Assembly: GCF_037071985.1 (NCBI RefSeq) | Contig: NZ_JAXHDF010000012.1 | Coordinates: forward strand, 1-64,000 | Direction: 5' to 3' | Length of the DNA: 64,000 nt | Source: Pseudogracilibacillus sp037071985 | GTDB lineage: Bacteria > Bacillota > Bacilli > Bacillales > Amphibacillaceae | In this document: positions 18,023 through 25,052 of the stretch, piece after piece | How the letters are laid out: every line of letters starts with the position of its first letter | How positions within the stretch are numbered: position 1 is the first letter of the stretch | Notes under the pieces: model-generated | Seen by the model: the letters and a program-made list of their open reading frames with translations, nothing else | What the model was told of the DNA's origin: nothing | The model's database searches: none | Program-made: the position numbers and the translations under genes

Positions 18023-18769
18023 ATGAAAATTTTAATAGCTGGAGAAACTTGGATTAAACATATTATTCACGTGAAAGGTTTTGATTCTTTTACAAACTCT
18101 GAATACGGGGAAGGGATTGGGTGGTTCAGAGAGGCAATGAAAAGCGGCAATATTGACATGGTTCATGTACCTAGTCATGATGTTGCAGAAAAATTCCCTT
18201 CTACATTAGAAGAATTAAAACAATATGATGCCGTAATATTAAGTGATGTTGGAAGTAACACAATACTTATGAACATAAATACTTTCACACACAGTACCGT
18301 TCAACCAAATCGGTTAAATTTGATTAAAGAATATGTAGAAGATGGCGGAGCCTTTGCAATGATTGGAGGATATATGTCTTTCCAAGGAATAGATTGTAAA
18401 GGTCAATATAAAGATACTGCAATTGAGGAAATTTTACCGGTGAATTTAATGAGCACTGACGATCGCTCTGAGCACCCTGAAGGCGTAAACTTTGAGGTAG
18501 TTCAGCCAGACCACCCTATTTTAAAGGGAATTCCGAGCGAATGGCCACATTTTCTTGGATACAATCGTCTAGAAGCAAAAGAGAATGCTGAGGTACTTGC
18601 TGAACATAATGGGAATGCATTTATTAGTGTAATGGAATATGAAAAAGGCAGAACTTTGGCATTTGCAAGTGATTGTGCTCCTCATTGGGGACCGAAAGAA
18701 TTTGTTGAGTGGGAATATTACAACACATTTTGGGTTAATGTAGTCAAATGGCTAGCTAAAGAAATATAA
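18023..18769 (+). CDS. Class I glutamine amidotransferase-like protein
   Basis: This 248-residue protein resembles the GATase1-like family (PF07090 as I remember it): ILIAGETW at the N-terminus, YDAVILSDVGSNT, a GGAFAMIGGYMSFQG turn and a late AFASDCAPHWGP motif. The nucleophile Cys of true amidotransferases is not evident at the elbow (IGGYMSF), so hydrolysis of glutamine is doubtful. It lies 34 bases after rbsD and ends at a terminator, so it is in the sugar regulon. A role in sugar processing is inference from context only. Confidence 0.72.
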   Translation: MKILIAGETWIKHIIHVKGFDSFTNSEYGEGIGWFREAMKSGNIDMVHVPSHDVAEKFPSTLEELKQYDAVILSDVGSNTILMNINTFTHSTVQPNRLNLIKEYVEDGGAFAMIGGYMSFQGIDCKGQYKDTAIEEILPVNLMSTDDRSEHPEGVNFEVVQPDHPILKGIPSEWPHFLGYNRLEAKENAEVLAEHNGNAFISVMEYEKGRTLAFASDCAPHWGPKEFVEWEYYNTFWVNVVKWLAKEI

Positions 18770-18778
18770 TATTGAAGA

Positions 18779-18812
18779 TAAAGAGCTTGCAGAGAACTGC
18801 AGGCTCTTTTCA
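18779..18812 (+). terminator. Terminator of the rbsD transcript
   Basis: AAAGAGC-TTGCAG / CTGCAG-GCTCTTTT forms an 11-12-bp stem with a 4-base loop and a short T-tail, directly after the stop at 18769. Confidence 0.82.
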
Positions 18813-18973
18813 TGGTTTGATAAGACTATGTAACATTTTCCCTCTAGTGTTATCTCTCGTCATATGAATTATACCTTTTTCTTTAACTGTTCTTATTATC
18901 CCGAACACTTTTTAACAACAATATGGTATCATTTTCATTGGCTATCCATATTACAAATTAAAAAGGTGACAAG

Positions 18974-19438
18974 ATGAGTAAATGGTTTTTTATTAATCTA
19001 GTATTTCTGCTAGTTGCTTTATGGAAAATATTTTCGGGCTATATAGGAATTCATATTATTTTTGGTGCACTAGGTCTCTTTTTTTTCCTATATAATTGGA
19101 CGAGACACGCCGTATTTTCTACCATTCGTTCTGATATAAGCAGAAAGCAAAAAATAAAGTTTGCAAAGCTTTCAAAAAAAGTTTTGCCGATCCATAAATA
19201 TACTGGTACAGCAGCACTTATTTTCGTACTTATTCATGCCAGTTTCGTCATTTCTCTATTCGGCTTTCAATTTCAAAATCTTAAATTGCTTACCGGATTA
19301 CTCGCAGGAATAGTGATGATTCTATTAGTTACTTCCGGCTGGATTCGCTGGTTTAAGACAACTTACACAATTCGTATTGTCCATTTAACATTAGGTTTCA
19401 CACTGTTTGCCCTCGCTCTTCTACATATTATCCTGTAA
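18974..19438 (+). CDS. Small membrane protein, cytochrome b561/ferric-reductase-like
   Basis: This 154-residue protein has about five hydrophobic segments. Four histidines are spaced within or at the ends of helices: PIHKYTG and LIHASF in one helix and RIVHLTLG and LLHIIL in another. This is the bis-His pattern expected for two b-type haems stacked across the membrane. It is shorter than full ferric reductases and has no flavin domain. AAAGGTGACAAG precedes the ATG. Haem binding is inferred from the His spacing. Confidence 0.6.
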   Translation: MSKWFFINLVFLLVALWKIFSGYIGIHIIFGALGLFFFLYNWTRHAVFSTIRSDISRKQKIKFAKLSKKVLPIHKYTGTAALIFVLIHASFVISLFGFQFQNLKLLTGLLAGIVMILLVTSGWIRWFKTTYTIRIVHLTLGFTLFALALLHIIL

Positions 19439-19519
19439 GTAAAGATCGGAGGTCTATTCTCTAGGATTATCTGATACAATGAAGTTATTAATTTTATACA
19501 TAAAAAGGAGGAGAGCAAG

Positions 19520-19675
19520 ATTCCATATACACCAATCATTATAATTGCTATTATCGGAGTTATTCTTTTTATAATTGGTACACTTACTAAATTACGCTGG
19601 ATGAATCTAATTGCTGTTTTTCTACTTTTGGTCGCTATCTGGCTAGTCATCAGTAAATTTTTAACGGGCATATAA
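19520..19675 (+). CDS. 51-residue two-helix membrane protein with apparent AUU start
   Basis: An excellent ribosome site (AAGGAGG at 19505-19511) is followed 8 bases later by ATT, which opens an uninterrupted 51-residue frame ending at TAA. The predicted product has two hydrophobic helices (IPYTPIIIIAIIGVILFIIG and a second beginning LIAVFLLLVAIW) separated by a basic turn TKLRW, and a short basic tail. No ATG, GTG or TTG lies between the upstream stop and the helices. A TACAAT hexamer at 19475 may be its -10 box. AUU starts are rare (infC); a lost ATG or base-call error is possible. Confidence 0.6.
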   Translation: MPYTPIIIIAIIGVILFIIGTLTKLRWMNLIAVFLLLVAIWLVISKFLTGI

Positions 19676-19799
19676 CTAAATAGCTCAAAGGGTTGTAACG
19701 GTGACTAACTTTCTAACTATAAAGAATCTTTTTACAATTCCCACTCATTTTTGTTACTATTGAGATACCATACTTAACTTAGTGAAAGGGGAATGTAAT

Positions 19800-20570
19800 T
19801 TGAGGACGAAAATGGAACAGATTCACGAGGAAATAACAAAGTTGGATGGAAATGTTCTCTCCGTATACTTGAACACGAACCCTAGAAGTGAAGATTGGAA
19901 AATTCGTTTGAAAAATGGTTTGCGAAAAATGGAGGAGTATGTAGCTGCTTCAAATCCTGAACAAGTTAAGGAATTTAAAAAGATTTGTAAAAAAGTAGAC
20001 ACGACGATCAAAGACAATCAGACTTCTTTTACAAACAGTTTAATCTGTTTCGCTTCTGCAAAACATTTATATATTTATTATTTACAAATTCCTGTGGAAA
20101 ATGATTTTCAGTGGAAGGAAGGCCCTGCAACAGAACAATTACATCATCTCTTTGAGCAATATTCAAAATCTGGAGTTGTTCTCATGCAGCGGGATAAAAT
20201 AACATTAATCACCTCTTCACTAGGTGAACTGGTCCATGTTACTCATTACGAGTTTGATTTAGAAAAAGAAGATTGGAAACAATATAAAGGTGTATCTATT
20301 GCAAACGTTTACTCTAGCAGCGTGAATCATCGTGATAAATTCGATAGACGGATTCGAGAAAATCAAACGAGATGGTATAAACGAATAGTCCCAAGTATTG
20401 AGAAGTATGCACGAACACAAAAATGGAAAGACGTGCATTTAGCCGGACCTGCTGAGCTTACGAATGAAATGAAAAACTTATTAAAATTAAATATTACCGG
20501 TGAAACGACACGTAATTATTCTGGAAAATCAGCTTATGCTATATTAGAAAGAACGGTTTTAGCTCCATAA
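19800..20570 (+). CDS. VLRF1-family bacterial eRF1-like release factor homologue
   Basis: This 256-residue protein resembles the bacterial relatives of archaeal/eukaryotic release factor 1 described as VLRF1/baeRF families. Support comes from LSVYLNTNP near the N-terminus, the central VSIANVYSSSVNHRDKFDRR segment and the ENQTRWYKRI...IEKYART...VHLAGPAELT core. I see no GGQ peptide-release motif, so if it acts on ribosome-bound peptidyl-tRNA the chemistry must differ from eRF1. The start is TTG, 7 bases after AAAGGGG; the earlier GTG at 19782 has no site. It is monocistronic with its own terminator. Confidence 0.7.
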   Translation: MRTKMEQIHEEITKLDGNVLSVYLNTNPRSEDWKIRLKNGLRKMEEYVAASNPEQVKEFKKICKKVDTTIKDNQTSFTNSLICFASAKHLYIYYLQIPVENDFQWKEGPATEQLHHLFEQYSKSGVVLMQRDKITLITSSLGELVHVTHYEFDLEKEDWKQYKGVSIANVYSSSVNHRDKFDRRIRENQTRWYKRIVPSIEKYARTQKWKDVHLAGPAELTNEMKNLLKLNITGETTRNYSGKSAYAILERTVLAP

Positions 20571-20575
20571 CAATT

Positions 20576-20610
20576 GAAGTCCCACTTTGCTTTAAGAGTG
20601 GGACTTCTTT
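20576..20610 (+). terminator. Terminator between convergent genes
   Basis: GAAGTCCCACT / AGTGGGACTTC is an 11-bp perfect stem followed on the + strand by TTTATAT. It abuts the stop of the leftward membrane gene and may serve both. Confidence 0.82.
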
Positions 20611-21145
20611 ATATGTGAAAGAGCTTTTCATTTCTTAACATATGTACAGTATCAACACAAACAATTATTAATGCGACCATATAGAAACCATATCCGACAT
20701 AGCTAATTATTTGAGCGGCAATATCGACTCCGCTAAAAATAGACCCAAACACTAATTTCTGAATATCACTTTTAAATATAACTTGAACGATCGTAACTAC
20801 AATAGACGCAAAAACAATCACAGTTAGCGAAATAAGTATGGAAACATAATTAGTAATCCGTATAAAAATATGATGCAAATAAGCTAGCAAAAATCGTGTT
20901 AATGGTCCTGATTTTTCTGCTTCTTTTCTTTTTGCATATTTTTCTATAACAATAAAAAGACGTGGCAAACCAGCTTGCATAAAAATAAAAAATGTAATGT
21001 ATGCTAGACCAGAATTATAAATTGTGACTAAATTAATGATAAATGTTATCCCAAGCAGAAGAAAAATATACCATCCCTTCACCTCATTCACCTCGATCCT
21101 ATCATCCTTCGCTAGTCTATCAATTTCCCTTTTAATTGAAAACAT
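20609..21145 (-). CDS. Multi-pass membrane protein of unknown function
   Basis: I do not recognise this 178-residue protein. After a charged N-terminus (about 24 residues) it has four to five hydrophobic segments (about residues 25-45, 48-63, 98-122, 140-160) separated by a basic loop with KYAKRKEAEKSG. The C-terminus VHMLRNEKLFHI is short and cytoplasmic. It converges with the VLRF1 gene, and the stop lies beside the shared hairpin. No conserved catalytic motif is visible. Confidence 0.6.
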   Translation of the reverse strand: MFSIKREIDRLAKDDRIEVNEVKGWYIFLLLGITFIINLVTIYNSGLAYITFFIFMQAGLPRLFIVIEKYAKRKEAEKSGPLTRFLLAYLHHIFIRITNYVSILISLTVIVFASIVVTIVQVIFKSDIQKLVFGSIFSGVDIAAQIISYVGYGFYMVALIIVCVDTVHMLRNEKLFHI

Positions 21146-21382
21146 GCATTTTACCTATTTATTAACTGAACAAGAAGACCTATTTATGAAATTCTATTCT
21201 CTTTTATTAGCAAAATCTCTTAAAATATGACCAGTAATGCAAAAAAGTTAAATATCAATTTCAGTTCAACGAAGGATTTCAGTCAGTTGGCGAATAAACG
21301 TAAAATTCGGTATTTATGTTCCTTCATTTAATGCTATTAAGTATTTAATTCATCCTGTCATCAAAAAATAACAAAACGAACG

Positions 21383-21410
21383 AAAAAACGTAATCCCTAT
21401 TGAGATTACG
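21383..21410 (-). terminator. Terminator of the lmo0937-type gene
   Basis: On the minus strand CGTAATC / GATTACG with an 8-base loop is followed by six T, 52 bases beyond the small gene. Confidence 0.8.
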
Positions 21411-21461
21411 CCTTTTTCAGTTTGATGAGTATATCGTTTGGTTTTAAAATTGAAATTTTGC

Positions 21462-21608
21462 TTAAGGTGCTCGTCCGCCTGTAATTAATCGAATAATTAA
21501 TACAATTACTGCGATGACGAGTAAAATATGGATCAGATTTCCGGCAATATCAAAAGAGAAACCTAAAATCCAAAGTAGTATTAATATACCAATAATTGTC
21601 CAAAGCAT
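21462..21608 (-). CDS. lmo0937-family small membrane protein
   Basis: A 48-residue product begins MLWTIIGILILLWILGF and ends IIRLITGGRAP, with two hydrophobic helices around a short FDIAGNLIH turn. This matches the small Firmicutes family named after lmo0937, whose function is not established; stress induction is reported for some members. A strong AAGGAGG precedes the ATG at 21608, and a terminator follows the stop. It is isolated from other genes. Confidence 0.85.
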   Translation of the reverse strand: MLWTIIGILILLWILGFSFDIAGNLIHILLVIAVIVLIIRLITGGRAP

Positions 21609-21783
21609 AGTTAAAGTCCTCCTTTAATTTGTGCTTTCAATTAGGTAATAATTACATACCTTAAATAAACGAACTTTAAACTTATCATGCTTAAAAAGGT
21701 CTACTCTACTATATCAATGTTATTTATTTGATCATTTTGGGTACATAAAAGTGAAGTAACTATTAGAAAAGGAGTTGTATAAA

Positions 21784-22236
21784 ATGCCTTGGGATATGGA
21801 CGATTATCCTCGTTCCTTAAAAAACTTTGATAAGCCACTTAGAAAAAAAGCAATCGATATTGCTAATGCGATGATTGATGAAGGATATAGTGAAGGAAAA
21901 GCAATTCCGATTGCAACCGAACAAGCAAAAGAATGGTATAAAAATGCCAGTGATAAAGAAATCAAGGACTATGAAAAACATGGAGATCCAACGACACATT
22001 CTTCTCACTATCATAGCAATCCAAAATTAGCAGATGAACCTGAATGTATTATCCCTCACGAAGATGGCTGGGCTGTCGAAGCAAAAGGAGCAAAAAAAGC
22101 TGCGAAAGTATTTAATAATAAACAAGATGCGATTGAATATGGAGAAAAAGTGGCTGCAAATAAAGGTACACAATTAATTATTTATGATGAAGATCGAAAC
22201 ATTTCTGAAAAGAGAGATTGTAAACCAACTCATTAA
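21784..22236 (+). CDS. YdaT-like DUF2188 protein
   Basis: This 150-residue soluble protein has an N-terminal segment starting MPWDMDDYPRSLKNF, followed by a helical EGYSEGKAIPIATEQA region as in B. subtilis YdaT. The C-terminal DUF2188 domain contains GWAVEAKGAKKAAKVF, a DAIEYGEKVAANKGTQLIIYDEDRN-like stretch and a basic tail. In B. subtilis the ydaT gene is reported in the general stress regulon; no SigB promoter was confirmed here. The ATG at 21784 lies 9 bases after AAGGAG. Confidence 0.8.
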   Translation: MPWDMDDYPRSLKNFDKPLRKKAIDIANAMIDEGYSEGKAIPIATEQAKEWYKNASDKEIKDYEKHGDPTTHSSHYHSNPKLADEPECIIPHEDGWAVEAKGAKKAAKVFNNKQDAIEYGEKVAANKGTQLIIYDEDRNISEKRDCKPTH

Positions 22237-22724
22237 GAAAGGCAGTTTAAAACTATAGATGTTTAATTGTATAAACATATACATTTTACCCTAGTTTTTA
22301 TTGCAAAAATTTATTCCAATCTTCACTTTTAAATCCACTCTCCCTTTTTGGAGAGTGGGAACAAGGAATGAGGTAATTATTTATAATTCAAAATAAGCTT
22401 TTAACATTAATATGCGCATCCCCCAAATAATAAGGAATCGGATCGAAATGTTATTCGCTCCAATCAGTTTATGGGGAATGCCTTGCTTGCAAAGTAGAAA
22501 TACAATCTAGTTGCCACTTAGCAATTTTCTTCTTAATAAAAGCTGAGACATAAATAGACTAGCAACCGAAAGGACGAATATTATGTTAGTTAACCATAGA
22601 AAAGCGAAGTATATAAATCTAGCATAGTTCGTCTTGTCTTTCGTAAAAAATTGTCCCTGCCTCTATCCTCAATTGATTGACCATATACATGTAAAAATTA
22701 ATTACCGATATTTTAAAAATACTG
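22237..22724. other. Gene-free 490-base gap with hairpins
   Basis: No gene is supported. It holds a perfect 9-bp stem CCACTCTCC / GGAGAGTGG (22332-22357, loop CTTTTT) without a good T-tract on either strand, imperfect arms GCATCCCCCA / TGGGGAATGC (about 22413-22483), and a palindromic repeat at 22541-22665. Confidence 0.6.
22541..22665. repeat. Palindromic intergenic element, copy D
   Basis: Arms AGGACGAATATTATGTTAG and CTAGCATAGTTCGTC pair imperfectly around a short AT-rich centre; the left end reads GCTGAGACATAAA. The right arm (ATAAATCTAGCAYAGTTCGTC) recurs, inverted, in the element at 38579-38790, so the two belong to one family. Confidence 0.7.
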
Positions 22725-24095
22725 TTATTTAGATGCATGAACTGCATAATCTGCTAATAATCTTGCTCCATATCCTGTTGCAGAATTGCCATAGTAGCCA
22801 CTCTCTTTGCTATCCATTACTCCAGCCATATCTACATGAAGCCACTTACAGTTTTCTGGGACAAATCGACGTAAGAACAATGCTGCCGTAATCGAACCAG
22901 CCGTACCTTGATTACTTATATTAGAAAAGTCTGCATAATCGCTTTTCAACGTTTTATCATAGTCTTCAATTAACGGCATTGGCCATACGAAATCACCATT
23001 TTCGTCACCAATCTCTTTTATTTCTGCCATTAATTCTTCTTCACCAAACACACCACCGATTTTCGTGCCAAGTGCAAATAAAATTGCTCCTGTTAATGTA
23101 GCAATATCAATCACATAGTCTGCTTTAAGTTCACCGGCACGGATCAGTCCATCGGCTAAAATTAAGCGGCCTTCTGCATCTGTATTTCCTACCTGAACGG
23201 TTTGCCCAGTCTTATATGTAATTATATCCCCCGGTAAAACCGAATGACGATCTGGCATGTTTTCAACTGTTTGAATAAGCCCCACTACATTTACATTAGC
23301 ATTTGATTCTGCGAGAAGTTTTACAGCTCCAGCAACAGCTGCTGCTCCACCCATATCCATACGCATATCACTTAAATCACGCGCATTTTTCAAGCTAATT
23401 CCACCTGTATCAAACGTAACACCTTTCCCGACCAAAGTGATCAGTGGTTTTGATGCATCCCCTTGATAGTGAAGTTCAATAAATGCTGGATCATACTTAC
23501 TACCTCGGTTCACTGCCAATAAACCGTTCATTTCCATTTCTTCAAGAGTCGCCTTATCATGAACGATTACTTCTACATCTGTATTCGCAAATTCATCTTT
23601 TAAAATCGTTGGAAATGTTTCTGGATTTAACGTTGATGGAATTTCATTTGTCAAATCACGTGAAAACTGTACTGCTTCAGCACGAGTTTTTGCTGTTCCA
23701 ACCAAGTTTTTCACGTCATTTTCATCTGTAAACGTAAGACTTGTCATTTGTGCAGTTGTTTTCGTCTTATATTTATCAAACGAGTAAGCCCCTAAGTACC
23801 ACCCTTCAACAAAAGCAATTATCGTTTTATTTTCATTTAATTTGCTAAAAGCCGTCTTAAGATCTGCACCATTTATCTCTGCCTGTTCAATCTTACGCTT
23901 TGTTAATTCTCTAGCAATTGAACCTGCAATCATCCGCACTTTATCTAATTTTTGTTTTTTCTCAGTTACTTCTTTCACCATAATATGTATTTCATTATCT
24001 GTATAAAGGGTTGCAAATTCTCCTGATGACGTTTTAATAAAGGATTGTAAGTCTTTATTATCGGTTGTAAATAAAATCTTTGCATGTTTACTCAT
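22725..24095 (-). CDS. Leucyl aminopeptidase (M17 family)
   Basis: This 456-residue cytosolic dizinc aminopeptidase has the M17 catalytic region: VGKGVTFDTGG with the metal-binding Lys and Asp, MRMDMGGAAAV, and the diagnostic NTDAEGRL. It removes N-terminal amino acids, preferring Leu, from peptides. The N-terminal third is the variable domain of the family. I chose the ATG at 24095, 8 bases from AGGAGG; the annotated upstream ATG has no site of its own. It is divergent from the BtuF-like gene. Confidence 0.9.
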   Translation of the reverse strand: MSKHAKILFTTDNKDLQSFIKTSSGEFATLYTDNEIHIMVKEVTEKKQKLDKVRMIAGSIARELTKRKIEQAEINGADLKTAFSKLNENKTIIAFVEGWYLGAYSFDKYKTKTTAQMTSLTFTDENDVKNLVGTAKTRAEAVQFSRDLTNEIPSTLNPETFPTILKDEFANTDVEVIVHDKATLEEMEMNGLLAVNRGSKYDPAFIELHYQGDASKPLITLVGKGVTFDTGGISLKNARDLSDMRMDMGGAAAVAGAVKLLAESNANVNVVGLIQTVENMPDRHSVLPGDIITYKTGQTVQVGNTDAEGRLILADGLIRAGELKADYVIDIATLTGAILFALGTKIGGVFGEEELMAEIKEIGDENGDFVWPMPLIEDYDKTLKSDYADFSNISNQGTAGSITAALFLRRFVPENCKWLHVDMAGVMDSKESGYYGNSATGYGARLLADYAVHASK

Positions 24096-24198
24096 AAAAT
24101 TGCCTCCTATCAAGTTTATTACTTAAAAGTATGGCTTACTTTCACTCATTTCGCAATGAATCTGCTATTATGTTACGATGATAAAAAGGAGGCTTACA

Positions 24199-24981
24199 AT
24201 GAAAACCATTGAAGATCACCTCGGACGAAGTCTAACTTATAATTACCTACCAAAACGAATTATCTCTTTTGCACCCGCAATTACGGACACTTTATACAGT
24301 TTGAATCTTGAAAAGAAAATAGTTGGCAGGACGAGGTTTTGTATTCATCCAAAAGGAAAAGTTGAACAAGCCGTAAACGTTGGTGGCACAAAAGATATGA
24401 AACTAGATCGTGTTCTTGCGTTGAAACCCGATCTCATCATCGTTGAAAAAGAAGAAAACACAAAAGAAATGGTCCAACAATTAGAAGCATATTTTCCGGT
24501 TTTTGTATTCGAAGTACAAACAGTGGCTGACGCATTAAAAATGATCGATGATTTAGGTAAGTTAACCGCCCGTCAACAAGAGGCCACTAACTTAATTAAA
24601 AAAATTAAAACCGCTTTTGACCAGCTTCCAACACTTGATGTAAGTAAACGTGCCGCATATATGATTTGGAAAAATCCTTATATGGTCGTTGGGAATAATA
24701 CGTATATTCAATCATTACTTGAGACATTAGGTTTTGCAAATCCTTTCATAGCATATGAGGGCAGGTATCCATCTGTCACAAAACAAGATATTTTACAAGC
24801 TAATCTTGATTATATATTTCTTGCAACAGAGCCATTCCCTTTTCGTGAAAAACATTTACAAGAATTCAAAAAAATAGCGCCACAAGCAAAACCGTTAATC
24901 GTAGATGGAGAGATGTTTTGGTATGGCGTAAAAATGCTTAAAGCAGCCCACTATTTTCGAAATGAACTGTTAAGCCACTAA
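24199..24981 (+). CDS. BtuF-like metal/cobalamin-binding fold protein without signal peptide
   Basis: This 260-residue protein has the helical-backbone metal receptor fold of BtuF/FhuD proteins: RIISFAPAITDTLYSL, VGGTKDMKLDRVLALKPDLIIV and the C-terminal FLATEPFPF region. Such proteins normally deliver vitamin B12 or siderophores to an ABC importer, but this one starts MKTIEDHLGR without signal sequence or lipobox and has no neighbouring permease. A cytosolic ligand-binding role is possible. The ATG at 24199 follows AAGGAGG. Confidence 0.75.
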   Translation: MKTIEDHLGRSLTYNYLPKRIISFAPAITDTLYSLNLEKKIVGRTRFCIHPKGKVEQAVNVGGTKDMKLDRVLALKPDLIIVEKEENTKEMVQQLEAYFPVFVFEVQTVADALKMIDDLGKLTARQQEATNLIKKIKTAFDQLPTLDVSKRAAYMIWKNPYMVVGNNTYIQSLLETLGFANPFIAYEGRYPSVTKQDILQANLDYIFLATEPFPFREKHLQEFKKIAPQAKPLIVDGEMFWYGVKMLKAAHYFRNELLSH

Positions 24982-24990
24982 ATATAAAAC

Positions 24991-25025
24991 ACCCCCGAGG
25001 TTAGAGTTTAGTCTAACTTGGGGGT
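24991..25025. terminator. Bidirectional terminator hairpin
   Basis: ACCCCCGAGGTTAGA / TCTAACTTGGGGGT forms a 14-bp stem with one mismatch between convergent genes. The minus strand continues GTTTTATATTT, the better T-tract, so it mainly ends the ABC exporter operon. Confidence 0.75.
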
Positions 25026-25052
25026 ACAATAAGATTAGTATGTTTTCCTTTA

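Noticed and set aside
22332..22357. Perfect 9-bp stem as a terminator
   Set aside because: Neither strand has an adequate T-tract; listed only as a hairpin in the gap.
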